This document shows positions 38,094 to 50,074 of a stretch of 64,000 bases of DNA, in pieces (the first letter of the stretch is position 1; each line of letters opens with the position of its first letter). This DNA comes from Pseudomonas entomophila. GTDB taxonomy: Bacteria > Pseudomonadota > Gammaproteobacteria > Pseudomonadales > Pseudomonadaceae. A program made the position numbers and the translations under genes. The notes below the pieces were generated by a model. It was not told the origin of the DNA. It searched no databases and saw only the letters and a list, made by a program, of their open reading frames with translations. Location: the NCBI RefSeq assembly GCF_018417595.1, contig NZ_CP070982.1, forward strand, positions 2,195,501 to 2,259,500, in the 5' to 3' direction.

Positions 38094-40112
38094 ATGTCAG
38101 GTAACGAGCCCTTCGAAAGCGGGCCCACGGCCAACGATCACCCGGACCAGGCCATCAGCCTTTCGCAAGCATTGCTGGCGCCTCGCATCGTGATCGAGGA
38201 CGCAAGCCCGGTGCTCGATGCCGGTGCCTTCGCGGCCAAGGCGGTGCGCGGGCAGAAGGTCGACGTCAGTGCAAAGGTCTACTGCGACGGTCACGATCGC
38301 CTGGCGGTGACGCTGCACTGGCGCCAGGCCCATAGCCGACGCTGGCATTGCGTGGCCATGCATTCACCGGGCAATGACCTGTGGCTGGCCGCGTTCACCC
38401 CCACGGACCTGGGCCTGCATGTGTTCAATATCCAGGCCTGGATCGACCCTTTCGCCACCTATTGCCACGACCTGGAAAAAAAATATGCCGCAGGCGTGGA
38501 CGTGCGGCTGGAGCTCGAGGAAGGCCGCCTGTTGCTGGGCAAGGGCATCGAGCGCAGCGACGGTGCCTTGCGCGAGCAGCTAGAGCAACTGTGCCAACAC
38601 CTGCCGGATTGGCCGGTGGACGAACAGGTCGCACAGTTGCTGCACCCTGCTACCGCGCGATTGATGGGCGAGGCCGAGCACCGCTGTTACCTGACCCGCA
38701 GCCCCGAGTACCCGGTGGATGTCGACCGCGAGGCGGCGTTGTTCGCCAGTTGGTATGAGCTGTTCCCGCGTTCGGTCACCGATGATCCGCAGCGTCACGG
38801 CACCTTCGACGCTGTGCACCAGCGTCTGCCGATGATTCGCGACATGGGGTTCGATGTGCTGTATTTCCCGCCCATCCACCCCATCGGCATGAAGCATCGC
38901 AAGGGCCGCAACAATGCGCTCCAGGCCGAGCCTGGCGACCCCGGCAGCCCCTACGCCATTGGCAGCCCGGAGGGTGGCCACGACGCCATCCACCCGCAGC
39001 TGGGCAGCCGCGACGACTTCCGCCGGCTGGTGGCCGCGGCGGCCGAGCACGGCCTGGAGATTGCCCTGGACTTCGCCATCCAGTGCTCCCAGGACCACCC
39101 CTGGCTGACCGAGCACCCCGGCTGGTTCAGCTGGCGCCCCGACGGCACCATCCGCTACGCCGAGAACCCACCGAAGAAATACCAGGACATCGTCAATGTC
39201 GACTTCTACGCGCCCGAGGCCGTGCCGTCGCTGTGGCTGGCCCTGCGCGACGTGGTGGTCGGCTGGGTGGAGGAGGGCGTCAGGACGTTCCGCGTCGACA
39301 ACCCGCACACCAAGCCGCTGCCGTTCTGGCAATGGTTGATCGCCAATGTGCGTGGCCAGTACCCCGACGTCATCTTCCTCGCCGAAGCCTTCACTCGCCC
39401 GGCGATGATGGCGCGGTTGGGCAAGGTCGGTTACGCCCAGAGCTACACCTACTTCACCTGGCGCAACAGCAAGCAGGAGCTGCGCGAGTACTTCGAGCAA
39501 CTGAACCAGCCGCCCTGGAGCCAGTGCTACCGGCCGAACTTCTTCGTCAACACGCCGGACATCAACCCCTTCTTCCTGCAGACCGCCGGCCGCCCAGGCT
39601 TTCTCATCCGCGCCGCGCTGGCGACCATGGGCTCGGGATTGTGGGGCATGTATTCGGGTTTCGAACTGTGCGAGGGCACGCCGCTGCCGGGCAAGGAGGA
39701 GTACCTGGATTCGGAGAAGTACGAGATTCGCCCACGCGATTTCAGCCAGCCGGGCAACATCGTCGCCGAGATCGCCCAGCTCAATCGCATCCGCCGGCAG
39801 AACCGCGCGTTGCAGACGCACTTGGGGGTGCTGTTCCTCAACTGCTGGAACGACAACATCCTCTGCTTCGCCAAGCGCACCCCCGAGCGCGACAACGTCA
39901 TCCTCGTCGCCATCAGCCTCGACCCTTACAACGCCCAGGAGGCCAGTTTCGAACTGCCTCTGTGGGAGCTGGGTTTGGACGACAACGCCGACACCCAGGG
40001 TGAAGACCTTATGAACGGCCATCGCTGGACCTGGCACGGCAAGACCCAGTGGATGCGCATCGAGCCCTGGCAGCAGCCGTTCGGTATCTGGCGTATCGAA
40101 AAAGCCCTGTAG
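38094..40112 (+). CDS. glgE: Alpha-1,4-glucan:maltose-1-phosphate maltosyltransferase
   Basis: A 672-residue GH13_3 enzyme that extends alpha-1,4-glucan using maltose 1-phosphate. An N-terminal beta-sandwich (about 40-140) precedes the catalytic barrel: nucleophile D402 in FRVDNPHTKPLPFW and acid/base E431 in LAEAFTRP, with the 29-residue spacing of characterised GlgE. ATG 38094 has GGAG eight bases upstream. The stop codon lies inside the following REP element. Maltose 1-phosphate would come from the TreS-maltokinase fusion encoded next. Confidence 0.93.
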   Translation: MSGNEPFESGPTANDHPDQAISLSQALLAPRIVIEDASPVLDAGAFAAKAVRGQKVDVSAKVYCDGHDRLAVTLHWRQAHSRRWHCVAMHSPGNDLWLAAFTPTDLGLHVFNIQAWIDPFATYCHDLEKKYAAGVDVRLELEEGRLLLGKGIERSDGALREQLEQLCQHLPDWPVDEQVAQLLHPATARLMGEAEHRCYLTRSPEYPVDVDREAALFASWYELFPRSVTDDPQRHGTFDAVHQRLPMIRDMGFDVLYFPPIHPIGMKHRKGRNNALQAEPGDPGSPYAIGSPEGGHDAIHPQLGSRDDFRRLVAAAAEHGLEIALDFAIQCSQDHPWLTEHPGWFSWRPDGTIRYAENPPKKYQDIVNVDFYAPEAVPSLWLALRDVVVGWVEEGVRTFRVDNPHTKPLPFWQWLIANVRGQYPDVIFLAEAFTRPAMMARLGKVGYAQSYTYFTWRNSKQELREYFEQLNQPPWSQCYRPNFFVNTPDINPFFLQTAGRPGFLIRAALATMGSGLWGMYSGFELCEGTPLPGKEEYLDSEKYEIRPRDFSQPGNIVAEIAQLNRIRRQNRALQTHLGVLFLNCWNDNILCFAKRTPERDNVILVAISLDPYNAQEASFELPLWELGLDDNADTQGEDLMNGHRWTWHGKTQWMRIEPWQQPFGIWRIEKAL

Positions 40113-40223
40113 GAGCGGCCTCGTGCCGCGAAAGGGGCGCGAAGCGCCCCAGGATTTCAGCGGCGCTGCAGATATCGCTGGGGCTGCTTCGCAGCCCTTT
40201 CGCGGCACAAGGCCGCTCCTACA
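40108..40223. repeat. REP pair between glgE and treS, overlapping the glgE stop
   Basis: TGTAGGAGCGGCCTCGTGCCGCGAAAGG is mirrored by CCTTTCGCGGCACAAGGCCGCTCCTACA. Its first bases provide the TAG stop of glgE (40110-40112), so the repeat has encroached on, or supplied, the gene end. Confidence 0.85.
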
Positions 40224-40260
40224 GGAAGCGTGCCGAACCAGAAAAAGCAAGGAGTCGCAC

Positions 40261-43578
<3,318 letters not shown>

Positions 43579-43605
43579 ATTTCCCAAGGCCGTGCGCAAT
43601 ACCTC

Positions 43606-43690
43606 TGTAGGAGCGGCTTGAGCCGCGATGAAGGCAGCGCGGTGTCTGGCACCCGCTTTGCGGGTGAGCGCGGCTGAAGCCGCTCCTACA
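43606..43690. repeat. REP-type inverted repeat
   Basis: TGTAGGAGCGGCTTGAGCCGCGATG to GCGGCTGAAGCCGCTCCTACA, with inner CACCCGC/GCGGGTG. Variant of the 86-bp element at 1931 and 12455. Lies between treS and glgB. Confidence 0.85.
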
Positions 43691-43734
43691 GGGGGCGGCG
43701 GGCTTTTTTTGAACCTATGAAAAGGGGCAGTGAG

Positions 43735-45945
43735 ATGAATGCAACCACGCGTGACAACGGCGGCCTTCGGCAACGGGACCTGGATGCCCTGGCCCGCGCC
43801 GAGCACGCCGACCCGTTCGCCGTACTCGGCCCGCACTCCGATGGTGCGGGCGGTCAGTTGATCCGTGCCTTCCTGCCCAACGCCCTGAGCGTGCGCGTGC
43901 TGGCGCGCCACGACGAGCGAGTGCTCGTCGACATGCAACAGGCCAGCCTGCCGGGCCTGTACACCGCGCACCTGGACGAAGCGATCCCCTACCTGCTGCA
44001 GATCGGCTGGGCCGGTGGCGAGCAGGTCACCGAGGACCCTTACAGCTTCGGTCCGCAGCTGGGCGACATGGACATGTACCTGTTCTCCGAAGGCAACCAC
44101 CGCGACCTGTCCGGGCGCTTCGGCGCTCAGCCAATCCAGGTCGACGGTATCGACGGGGTGTGTTTCTCGGTATGGGCACCCAACGCCCGGCGGGTGTCCG
44201 TGGTCGGCGACTTCAACAACTGGGATGGCCGGCGCCACCCCATGCGCCTACGCCACAGTGCCGGGGTGTGGGAGCTGTTCGTGCCCCGGCTTGGGGTGGG
44301 GGAAACCTACAAGTTCGAAGTGCTCGGCCAGGACGGTGTGCTGCCGCTCAAGGCCGACCCCCTGGCCCGCGCCACCGAGCTGCCGCCCAGCACCGCTTCG
44401 AAGGCGGCCGGGGCTCTGGCCCATGATTGGCGCGATCACGACTGGATGGAACAGCGCGCCCAGCGCCACGCCTACAGCGCACCGCTGTCGATCTACGAGC
44501 TGCATGCCGGCTCCTGGCGTTGCGAGCTGGATGATGCCGGCGAGGTCGCCCGCTTCTACAACTGGCGCGAACTGGCCGATCGTCTCGTGCCTTATGTTCA
44601 GGAACTGGGCTTCACCCATATCGAGCTGATGCCGATCATGGAGCACCCGTTCGGCGGCTCCTGGGGCTACCAGCCGCTGTCGCTGTTCGCACCCACCTCG
44701 CGCTACGGCAGCGCCGAGGACTTCGCCGCGTTCGTCGACGCCTGCCACCAGGGCGGCATTGGTGTGATCCTCGATTGGGTGCCGGCACATTTCCCCACCG
44801 ACGAGCATGGCCTGGCGCGTTTCGACGGCACCGCGCTGTACGAGTACGACAACCCGCTGGAAGGCTTCCACCAGGACTGGAACACGCTGATCTACAACCT
44901 CGGGCGCAACGAGGTGCGCGGTTTCATGCTGGCCTCGGCGCTGCACTGGCTCAAGCACTTCCACATCGACGGCCTGCGCGTCGACGCGGTGGCTTCGATG
45001 CTCTACCGCGACTACTCGCGCAAGGCTGGCGAGTGGGTGCCCAACCGCCACGGCGGGCGCGAAAACCTCGAGGCCATCGACTTCATCCGCCACCTCAACA
45101 GCGTCGCGGCCCATGAAGCGCCGGGCGCCTTGATCATCGCCGAAGAGTCCACCGCCTGGCCCGGCGTCAGCCAGCCGGTGCAGCAAGGCGGGCTGGGGTT
45201 CGCCTACAAGTGGAACATGGGCTGGATGCACGACACCTTGCACTACATCCAGAACGACCCGATCCACCGCACCTACCACCACAACGAGATGAGCTTCGGG
45301 CTGATCTACGCCTACTCCGAGCACTTCATCCTGCCCATCTCCCACGACGAGGTGGTGCATGGCAAGCACTCGCTGATCGACAAGATGCCCGGCGACCGCT
45401 GGCAGAAGTTCGCCAACCTGCGCGCCTACCTGACCTTCATGTGGACCCACCCGGGCAAGAAGTTGCTGTTCATGGGCTGCGAGTTCGGGCAATGGCGCGA
45501 GTGGAATCATGACCAGCAACTGGACTGGTACCTGTTGCAGTATTCCGAGCACCAGGGCGTGCAGAAGCTGGTGAGCGACCTCAACCGGCTGTACCGCGAG
45601 CTGCCGGCGCTGCATGAGCAGGACTGCCAGCCCCAGGGTTTCCAGTGGCTGATCGGCGACGACGCGCACAACAGCGTGTATGCCTGGTTGCGCTGGAGCA
45701 GCCAGGGCGAGCCGCTGCTGGTGGTGGCCAACTTCACCCCGGTACCGCGGCAGGGGTACCGGATCGGCGTGCCGTTCGGCGAGCGTTGGGAAGAATTGCT
45801 GAACAGTGATGCCGGGCTGTATGCAGGGTCGAACGTGGGCAATCTGGGGGCGGTGGTGGCCGATGAGGTCGCCAGCCATGGGCAGCCGGTGTCGCTGGCG
45901 TTGAACCTGCCGCCGTTGGGGGTGTTGGTGATGAAGCCGGCCTGA
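43735..45945 (+). CDS. glgB: 1,4-alpha-glucan branching enzyme
   Basis: A 736-residue GH13_9 enzyme that introduces alpha-1,6 branches. Two N-terminal CBM48-like domains (about 30-115 and 125-225, [21 protein letters not shown]) precede the barrel with nucleophile D417 ([17 protein letters not shown]) and E470 (IIAEEST), spaced as in E. coli GlgB. The start at 43735 (MNATTRD) has AGGGGCAGTGAG upstream; an ATG six codons earlier is the alternative. Third gene of the GlgE pathway block. Confidence 0.93.
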   Translation: MNATTRDNGGLRQRDLDALARAEHADPFAVLGPHSDGAGGQLIRAFLPNALSVRVLARHDERVLVDMQQASLPGLYTAHLDEAIPYLLQIGWAGGEQVTEDPYSFGPQLGDMDMYLFSEGNHRDLSGRFGAQPIQVDGIDGVCFSVWAPNARRVSVVGDFNNWDGRRHPMRLRHSAGVWELFVPRLGVGETYKFEVLGQDGVLPLKADPLARATELPPSTASKAAGALAHDWRDHDWMEQRAQRHAYSAPLSIYELHAGSWRCELDDAGEVARFYNWRELADRLVPYVQELGFTHIELMPIMEHPFGGSWGYQPLSLFAPTSRYGSAEDFAAFVDACHQGGIGVILDWVPAHFPTDEHGLARFDGTALYEYDNPLEGFHQDWNTLIYNLGRNEVRGFMLASALHWLKHFHIDGLRVDAVASMLYRDYSRKAGEWVPNRHGGRENLEAIDFIRHLNSVAAHEAPGALIIAEESTAWPGVSQPVQQGGLGFAYKWNMGWMHDTLHYIQNDPIHRTYHHNEMSFGLIYAYSEHFILPISHDEVVHGKHSLIDKMPGDRWQKFANLRAYLTFMWTHPGKKLLFMGCEFGQWREWNHDQQLDWYLLQYSEHQGVQKLVSDLNRLYRELPALHEQDCQPQGFQWLIGDDAHNSVYAWLRWSSQGEPLLVVANFTPVPRQGYRIGVPFGERWEELLNSDAGLYAGSNVGNLGAVVADEVASHGQPVSLALNLPPLGVLVMKPA

Positions 45946-45962
45946 TTGCCAGGCTGTGATGG

Positions 45963-45990
45963 CCTCTTCGCGGGCAAGCCCGCGAAGAGG
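45963..45990. terminator. Perfect 12-bp stem hairpin after glgB
   Basis: CCTCTTCGCGGG, loop CAAG, CCCGCGAAGAGG. It lies between the convergent glgB and autotransporter-barrel gene ends, 18 bp from each, and is a REP core used as a shared terminator-like structure. Confidence 0.7.
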
Positions 45991-46008
45991 GGGGCGCCGC
46001 ACCAAGGC

Positions 46009-47085
46009 TTACCAGCGCATTCTCACCCCCAGGCTGCCGATCAGCCCATTCAGGTCATTGTCATCCACATCACTGCTGTAGTCGGCGCTGACGAACAGCG
46101 CCACATTGGGCGTGACCCGTGCCACCAGCCCCAGCCCCAACTCCACCGTGGTGGCGCTGCGTGAACTGGAGATCTTGTCCACCTGGTCCAGCTTCACCGC
46201 GTCGGTGTTGCTGAAGTCGTGCCAGACGTTGGTACGCACGTAGGGCTCGATGGGCATGCCGCTGACTTCGTAGCGCGCCGACAGCTTGGCACCGACCCGG
46301 CCGCTCCAGGTGGGCTGGCTGTCGAAGGCCTGCAGGGTCTCCTCCTGGGCCTGGCTGCCGGGGAAGAACTGCTGGTTGATCAACTGCGCCTGGGGTTCGA
46401 TCACCCAGCCGCCGCCCAGACCGATGGGGTAGCCACCCTCCACCGAGAAGGTCATCGCATGGCCGCTGTCATCGACCCGTTCGCCGGCCTGGGAGCGGCC
46501 GTTGACGTCGATGCGCGTGCCCATGGCCACCGCGTCCACGTGCCAGCCCTGCTCGTGGGTCATGCTCCAGTACACGCCCAGGCTCTCGCCGCTGAGGTTG
46601 ACCGCGTCGCGCTGCTTGTCACCGAGCAGGGGGCGCATGCCGTTGAAGCTGCTCTGCAGGTTGTTGTGCCCCATGAAGATCCCCGCGCGGTGCACGCTGC
46701 CGTCGCTGGCCTCGCGCACGAACAGGTCCGGGCCGATCATCAGTTGCTGGCTGGGGGCTTCCAGTTGCGCCGGCGCCTGGGCGCCGATGCGCGGGGCGCC
46801 GGGGAAGAACTGCGCCCACTGGCTGGCGATGGTATCCGGCATGGCCTGGCCGTGGCGCTCGCCCATGCGCGCGGAGAAGGCGTTGAGCAAGCCCTGGTTG
46901 AGGCCGCTGGCGTTCATTGGGTCCAGGGATAGTCGCGGCACCTCGGGTTGTTCCAGAAAGCGGGCGAAGGGCTCGCCTTCCTGCGCTTGGAAAGCGAAGG
47001 TTTCCACCGGGGTTGCCAGAAGCAGCGACGTGGAAACCGCGTAGAAAAAGACGTCGAAACGCGAGGGATTCGAGGTGCTTTTCAT
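46009..47085 (-). CDS. Autotransporter-type outer-membrane beta-barrel without passenger
   Basis: A 358-residue protein: signal peptide-like N-terminus (FDVFFYAVSTSLLLATPVETFAFQ), about 80 residues of linker, then a beta-domain of about 240 residues typical of the C-terminal translocator (GLGGGWVIEPQAQLINQQF, GRVGAKLSARYEVSG, IEPYVRTNVWHDF), ending GVRMRW with a terminal aromatic residue as outer-membrane proteins do. Autotransporters usually have a large passenger; here almost none is left. ATG 47085 has AGGAGATCC before it. It could be a truncated gene, or a stand-alone barrel. Its place inside the trehalose/glucan island is unexplained. Confidence 0.8.
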   Translation of the reverse strand: MKSTSNPSRFDVFFYAVSTSLLLATPVETFAFQAQEGEPFARFLEQPEVPRLSLDPMNASGLNQGLLNAFSARMGERHGQAMPDTIASQWAQFFPGAPRIGAQAPAQLEAPSQQLMIGPDLFVREASDGSVHRAGIFMGHNNLQSSFNGMRPLLGDKQRDAVNLSGESLGVYWSMTHEQGWHVDAVAMGTRIDVNGRSQAGERVDDSGHAMTFSVEGGYPIGLGGGWVIEPQAQLINQQFFPGSQAQEETLQAFDSQPTWSGRVGAKLSARYEVSGMPIEPYVRTNVWHDFSNTDAVKLDQVDKISSSRSATTVELGLGLVARVTPNVALFVSADYSSDVDDNDLNGLIGSLGVRMRW

Positions 47086-47540
47086 GGCGGATCTCCTGTT
47101 GAGGGTTGAGGGACAGCGCGTGGGGCAACCGCAGAGCAGGCCTGATGTCACGAGCTGTACGTCAGAAACAGGGCGACCCAAACCAGCGCGCCAGCCTCGA
47201 AGGGCGCGCACGAAGGCGCGAGCTAGAGGCCCGGCACGAGTTTTTACGTCTGCTGATTACTGTTCAGCTAAGGAGAGGACAGGGCTTGCGTCAAGAAATC
47301 GTGAATGACGTGGTAAAGGCTCGTTTATCAATGCAACTGTTTGATTTTCGGCGTTTTTGAAGTTGGTATATCGATAATGGTGATTTACCGTTGCCGCGCT
47401 ATGCCGAATCGTTGCTAGCGTCGGTGTTTTTCAGGTGTTCGACGGTAGAGTTGTAGCGTCTATGCGATCGAGCGCCGCCCGCGCGGCGCTCGATCTCCGG
47501 GGCGCTGCAAGGCCATCGCCAGGCACCTGGCCGCCACCAC
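47086..47540. other. Long intergenic region, partly AT-rich, with a repeat
   Basis: 455 bp between divergent-facing barrel gene start and the glgX gene end. About 47260-47460 is distinctly AT-richer than the surroundings. A GATCGAGCGCCGCCCGCGCGGCGCTCGATC hairpin at 47467-47493 begins the repeat that runs to 47535. No gene is supported. The barrel promoter should lie here. Confidence 0.5.
47467..47535. repeat. GAGCGCCGC-type repeat downstream of glgX
   Basis: GATCGAGCGCCGC-CCG-CGCGGCGCTCGATC stem, continuing GGGCGCTGCAAGGCCATCGCC. About 60 bp are shared with 37409-37475 and the first part with 21808-21851. In all three cases it lies just after a gene end. Confidence 0.65.
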
Positions 47541-49694
47541 TCATTCCTCCTCACGCTGCAGCGCCATCAACAGCAAAGACCGCCCCTTGACCTCGAACAG
47601 CGCCTCGAACTGCAGGTGCTGCGGCTTGCGCATCTCCGGCCGGTCGGTGTCCACCAGGCAGCTCCAGTAGTCGCCCTCCGGCACCGTCGGTAGCTTGAAC
47701 GGCACCACGTCATGGTAGGCATTGACGATCAGCAGCAGCGTCGCCTCGGCACCGGGCCGGGCGATGCCGCTGACCTGGGCGCGGCCGTCCATCAGCATGC
47801 CCAGGCAGCGCCCGTGCGGGTCTTCCCACTGCTCGACGGTCATCTCCTCGCCGTCGGGGGCGAGCCAGGTGACGTCCTTGACGCCGATCGCCTCGTTGTA
47901 ATCACCGACCAGGAAGCGCGAGCGGCGCAGGATCGGGTAGGCCAGGCGCAGCCGGGTCAGGCGCTTGACGAAGGCCAGCAATTCCTTGCCATCCTGGTCC
48001 AGGTCCCAGTTCACCCAGCCGATCTCGCTGTCCTGGCAGTAGGCGTTGTTGTTGCCGTGCTGGGTACGGCTGAACTCGTCGCCGGCGACGATCATCGGCG
48101 TGCCCTGGGCCAGCAGGAGGGTGGCGAAGAAGTTGCGCATCTGGCGCATGCGCAGGGCGTTGATCTGCGGGTCGTCGGTGGGGCCTTCCACGCCGCAGTT
48201 CCACGACAGGTTGTTGCTGGTGCCGTCCTGGTTGTTCTCGTCGTTGTCCTCGTTGTGTTTCTCGTTGTACGAGACCAGGTCGCGCAGGGTGAAACCGTCG
48301 TGGGCGGTGACGAAGTTGACCGAGGCGTAGGGGCGTCGCCCACGGTTGTTGAACAGGTCGCCCGAGGCGGTCAGGCGCGCGGCGAAGTCGGCGAGCATGC
48401 CTTCGTCGCCCTTCCAGAAACTGCGCACGGTGTCGCGGAAGCGGTCGTTCCACTCCGCCCAGCCGGGGGCGAAGTTGCCCACCTGGTAGCCGCCAGGGCC
48501 ACAGTCCCAGGGCTCGGCGATCAGCTTGACCTGGCTGAGCATCGGGTCCTGGCGGCAGGCGACGAGGAACCCGTGGCGCTCGCTGTAGCCGTCGTGGTAG
48601 CGCCCGAGGATGGTCGCCAGGTCGAAGCGGAAACCGTCCACGTGCATTTCGCCGGCCCAGTAGCGCAGCGAGTCGGTGACCAGTTGCAGCACGCAGGGGT
48701 GGCTCAGGTCGAGGGTGTTGCCGGTGCCGGAATCGTTGATGTAGAAGCGCTTGTCGTCGGGCATCAGGCGGTAGTACGAGGCGTTGTCGATGCCGCGCAT
48801 CGACAGCGTCGGGCCGCGCTCGTTGCCTTCGGCGGTGTGGTTGTAGACCACGTCGAGGATCACCTCGAGCCCGGCGTCGTGCAGGTGCGCGACCATCTCC
48901 TTGAACTCGGCGATCTTGCCGCTGGCCAGGTAGCGCGGGTGCGGGGCGAAGAAGGCGATGCTGTTGTAGCCCCAGTAATTGTTCAGGCCCTTGTCCAGCA
49001 GGTGCTGGTCGTTGACGAAGGCGTGGATCGGCAGCAGCTCGATGCTCGACACACCCAGGGCCTTGATGTGCCCGAGCAGTTCGTCGTTGGCAAGGCCAGC
49101 GAAGGTGCCGCGCAAGTCCTCCGCTACCGCAGGGTGGCGCATGCTGATGCCGCGGGTGTGGGCCTCGTAGAGGATCGTGCGTTCCCAGGGGATCAGCACG
49201 CGCTGGTCGCGGCCCCAGGTGAAGGCCGGGTCGATCACCTTGCACTTGGGCACGAAGGGCGCGCTGTCGCGCTCGTCGAACGACAGGTCGCCGTCGGGGT
49301 GGCCGATGGTGTAGCCGAACAGCGCCTCGGACCATTTCAGCGTGCCCACCAGTTGCTTGGCGTAGGGGTCGATCAGCAGCTTGTTGGGGTTGAAGCGATG
49401 GCCGTTGGCCGGGTCGTACGGGCCGTGCACGCGGTAGCCGTAGACCAGGCCGGGGTGGGCGTCCGGCAGGTAGCCGTGGTAGATCTCGTCGGTGTACTCG
49501 GGCAGCTCGATGCGCTCGAGCTCGTGCTCGCCGGTCGAGTCGAACAGGCACAGTTCGACCTTGCTGGCGTTGGCCGAGAACAGGGCGAAGTTGACCCCCA
49601 GGCCATCCCAGTTGGCGCCGAGCGGGAAGGGCAGGCCTTCGCGGATGCGCGACGGGGCGACGGAGCGGGTTTTCTTCGGGGCGCGGGGGCTCAT
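47541..49694 (-). CDS. glgX: Glycogen debranching enzyme
   Basis: A 717-residue GH13_11 isoamylase-type enzyme that hydrolyses alpha-1,6 branches. CBM48 domain about 20-125, then the barrel with D358 (HVDGFRFDLATILGR) and E394 (LIAEPWDCGPGGYQVG), the spacing of E. coli GlgX. The start was put at ATG 49694 (SPRAPKKTR) with GAGGACTGCC upstream. Last gene of the minus-strand glucan operon, after a REP pair. It would deliver linear chains to TreY/TreZ. Confidence 0.92.
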   Translation of the reverse strand: MSPRAPKKTRSVAPSRIREGLPFPLGANWDGLGVNFALFSANASKVELCLFDSTGEHELERIELPEYTDEIYHGYLPDAHPGLVYGYRVHGPYDPANGHRFNPNKLLIDPYAKQLVGTLKWSEALFGYTIGHPDGDLSFDERDSAPFVPKCKVIDPAFTWGRDQRVLIPWERTILYEAHTRGISMRHPAVAEDLRGTFAGLANDELLGHIKALGVSSIELLPIHAFVNDQHLLDKGLNNYWGYNSIAFFAPHPRYLASGKIAEFKEMVAHLHDAGLEVILDVVYNHTAEGNERGPTLSMRGIDNASYYRLMPDDKRFYINDSGTGNTLDLSHPCVLQLVTDSLRYWAGEMHVDGFRFDLATILGRYHDGYSERHGFLVACRQDPMLSQVKLIAEPWDCGPGGYQVGNFAPGWAEWNDRFRDTVRSFWKGDEGMLADFAARLTASGDLFNNRGRRPYASVNFVTAHDGFTLRDLVSYNEKHNEDNDENNQDGTSNNLSWNCGVEGPTDDPQINALRMRQMRNFFATLLLAQGTPMIVAGDEFSRTQHGNNNAYCQDSEIGWVNWDLDQDGKELLAFVKRLTRLRLAYPILRRSRFLVGDYNEAIGVKDVTWLAPDGEEMTVEQWEDPHGRCLGMLMDGRAQVSGIARPGAEATLLLIVNAYHDVVPFKLPTVPEGDYWSCLVDTDRPEMRKPQHLQFEALFEVKGRSLLLMALQREEE

Positions 49695-49738
49695 GGCAGT
49701 CCTCGTGGTGCGGCGGAATGCTTGGGTGGCAATGCGGG

Positions 49739-49804
49739 CCTCTTCGCGGGTAAACCCGCCCCTACAGGAGAGCATGTGGGAGCGGGTTTACCCGCGAAGA
49801 GGCC
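49739..49804. repeat. REP pair between the DUF2934 gene and glgX
   Basis: GCCTCTTCGCGGGTAAACCCGC and GCGGGTTTACCCGCGAAGAGGC in perfect inverse orientation around a 22-bp centre. Inside an operon. Confidence 0.85.
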
Positions 49805-49814
49805 GGTGCAGCTT

Positions 49815-50054
49815 TCAGCCCGCCGCTGGCTTTTTCACCGCCCGAGGCTTCTTGGCGACAGTGGGTTTGTCCACTGGCGTCACCTTGGGCTTGGCCACCG
49901 CCTTCTTGCGCGGCGCGGCTTTAGGCGCCAACGACTCGGCCTCGGCGAGCTTGCGCGCCATGTCCCAATGGCGGTCCTCCTGGCCGTCCGGCTTACCCTC
50001 CGACTCCCAGATCTGATAGGCGAATTCGCGAATACGTTTTTCATCGACACTCAT
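49815..50054 (-). CDS. DUF2934 protein with basic Lys/Ala/Pro tail
   Basis: A 79-residue protein. The first 40 residues fit DUF2934 (IREFAYQIWESEGKPDGQEDRHW), and the remainder is a histone-like Lys-Ala-Pro tail (PRKKAVAKPKV, KKPRAVKKPAAG). ATG 50054 follows AGGAGTGTCGTG. It lies 20 bp after treY and is cotranscribed. Such proteins recur in pseudomonad glg/tre islands; function unknown, perhaps nucleic-acid or glucan-associated. Confidence 0.85.
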   Translation of the reverse strand: MSVDEKRIREFAYQIWESEGKPDGQEDRHWDMARKLAEAESLAPKAAPRKKAVAKPKVTPVDKPTVAKKPRAVKKPAAG

Positions 50055-50074
50055 CACGACACTCCTGAATGCAG

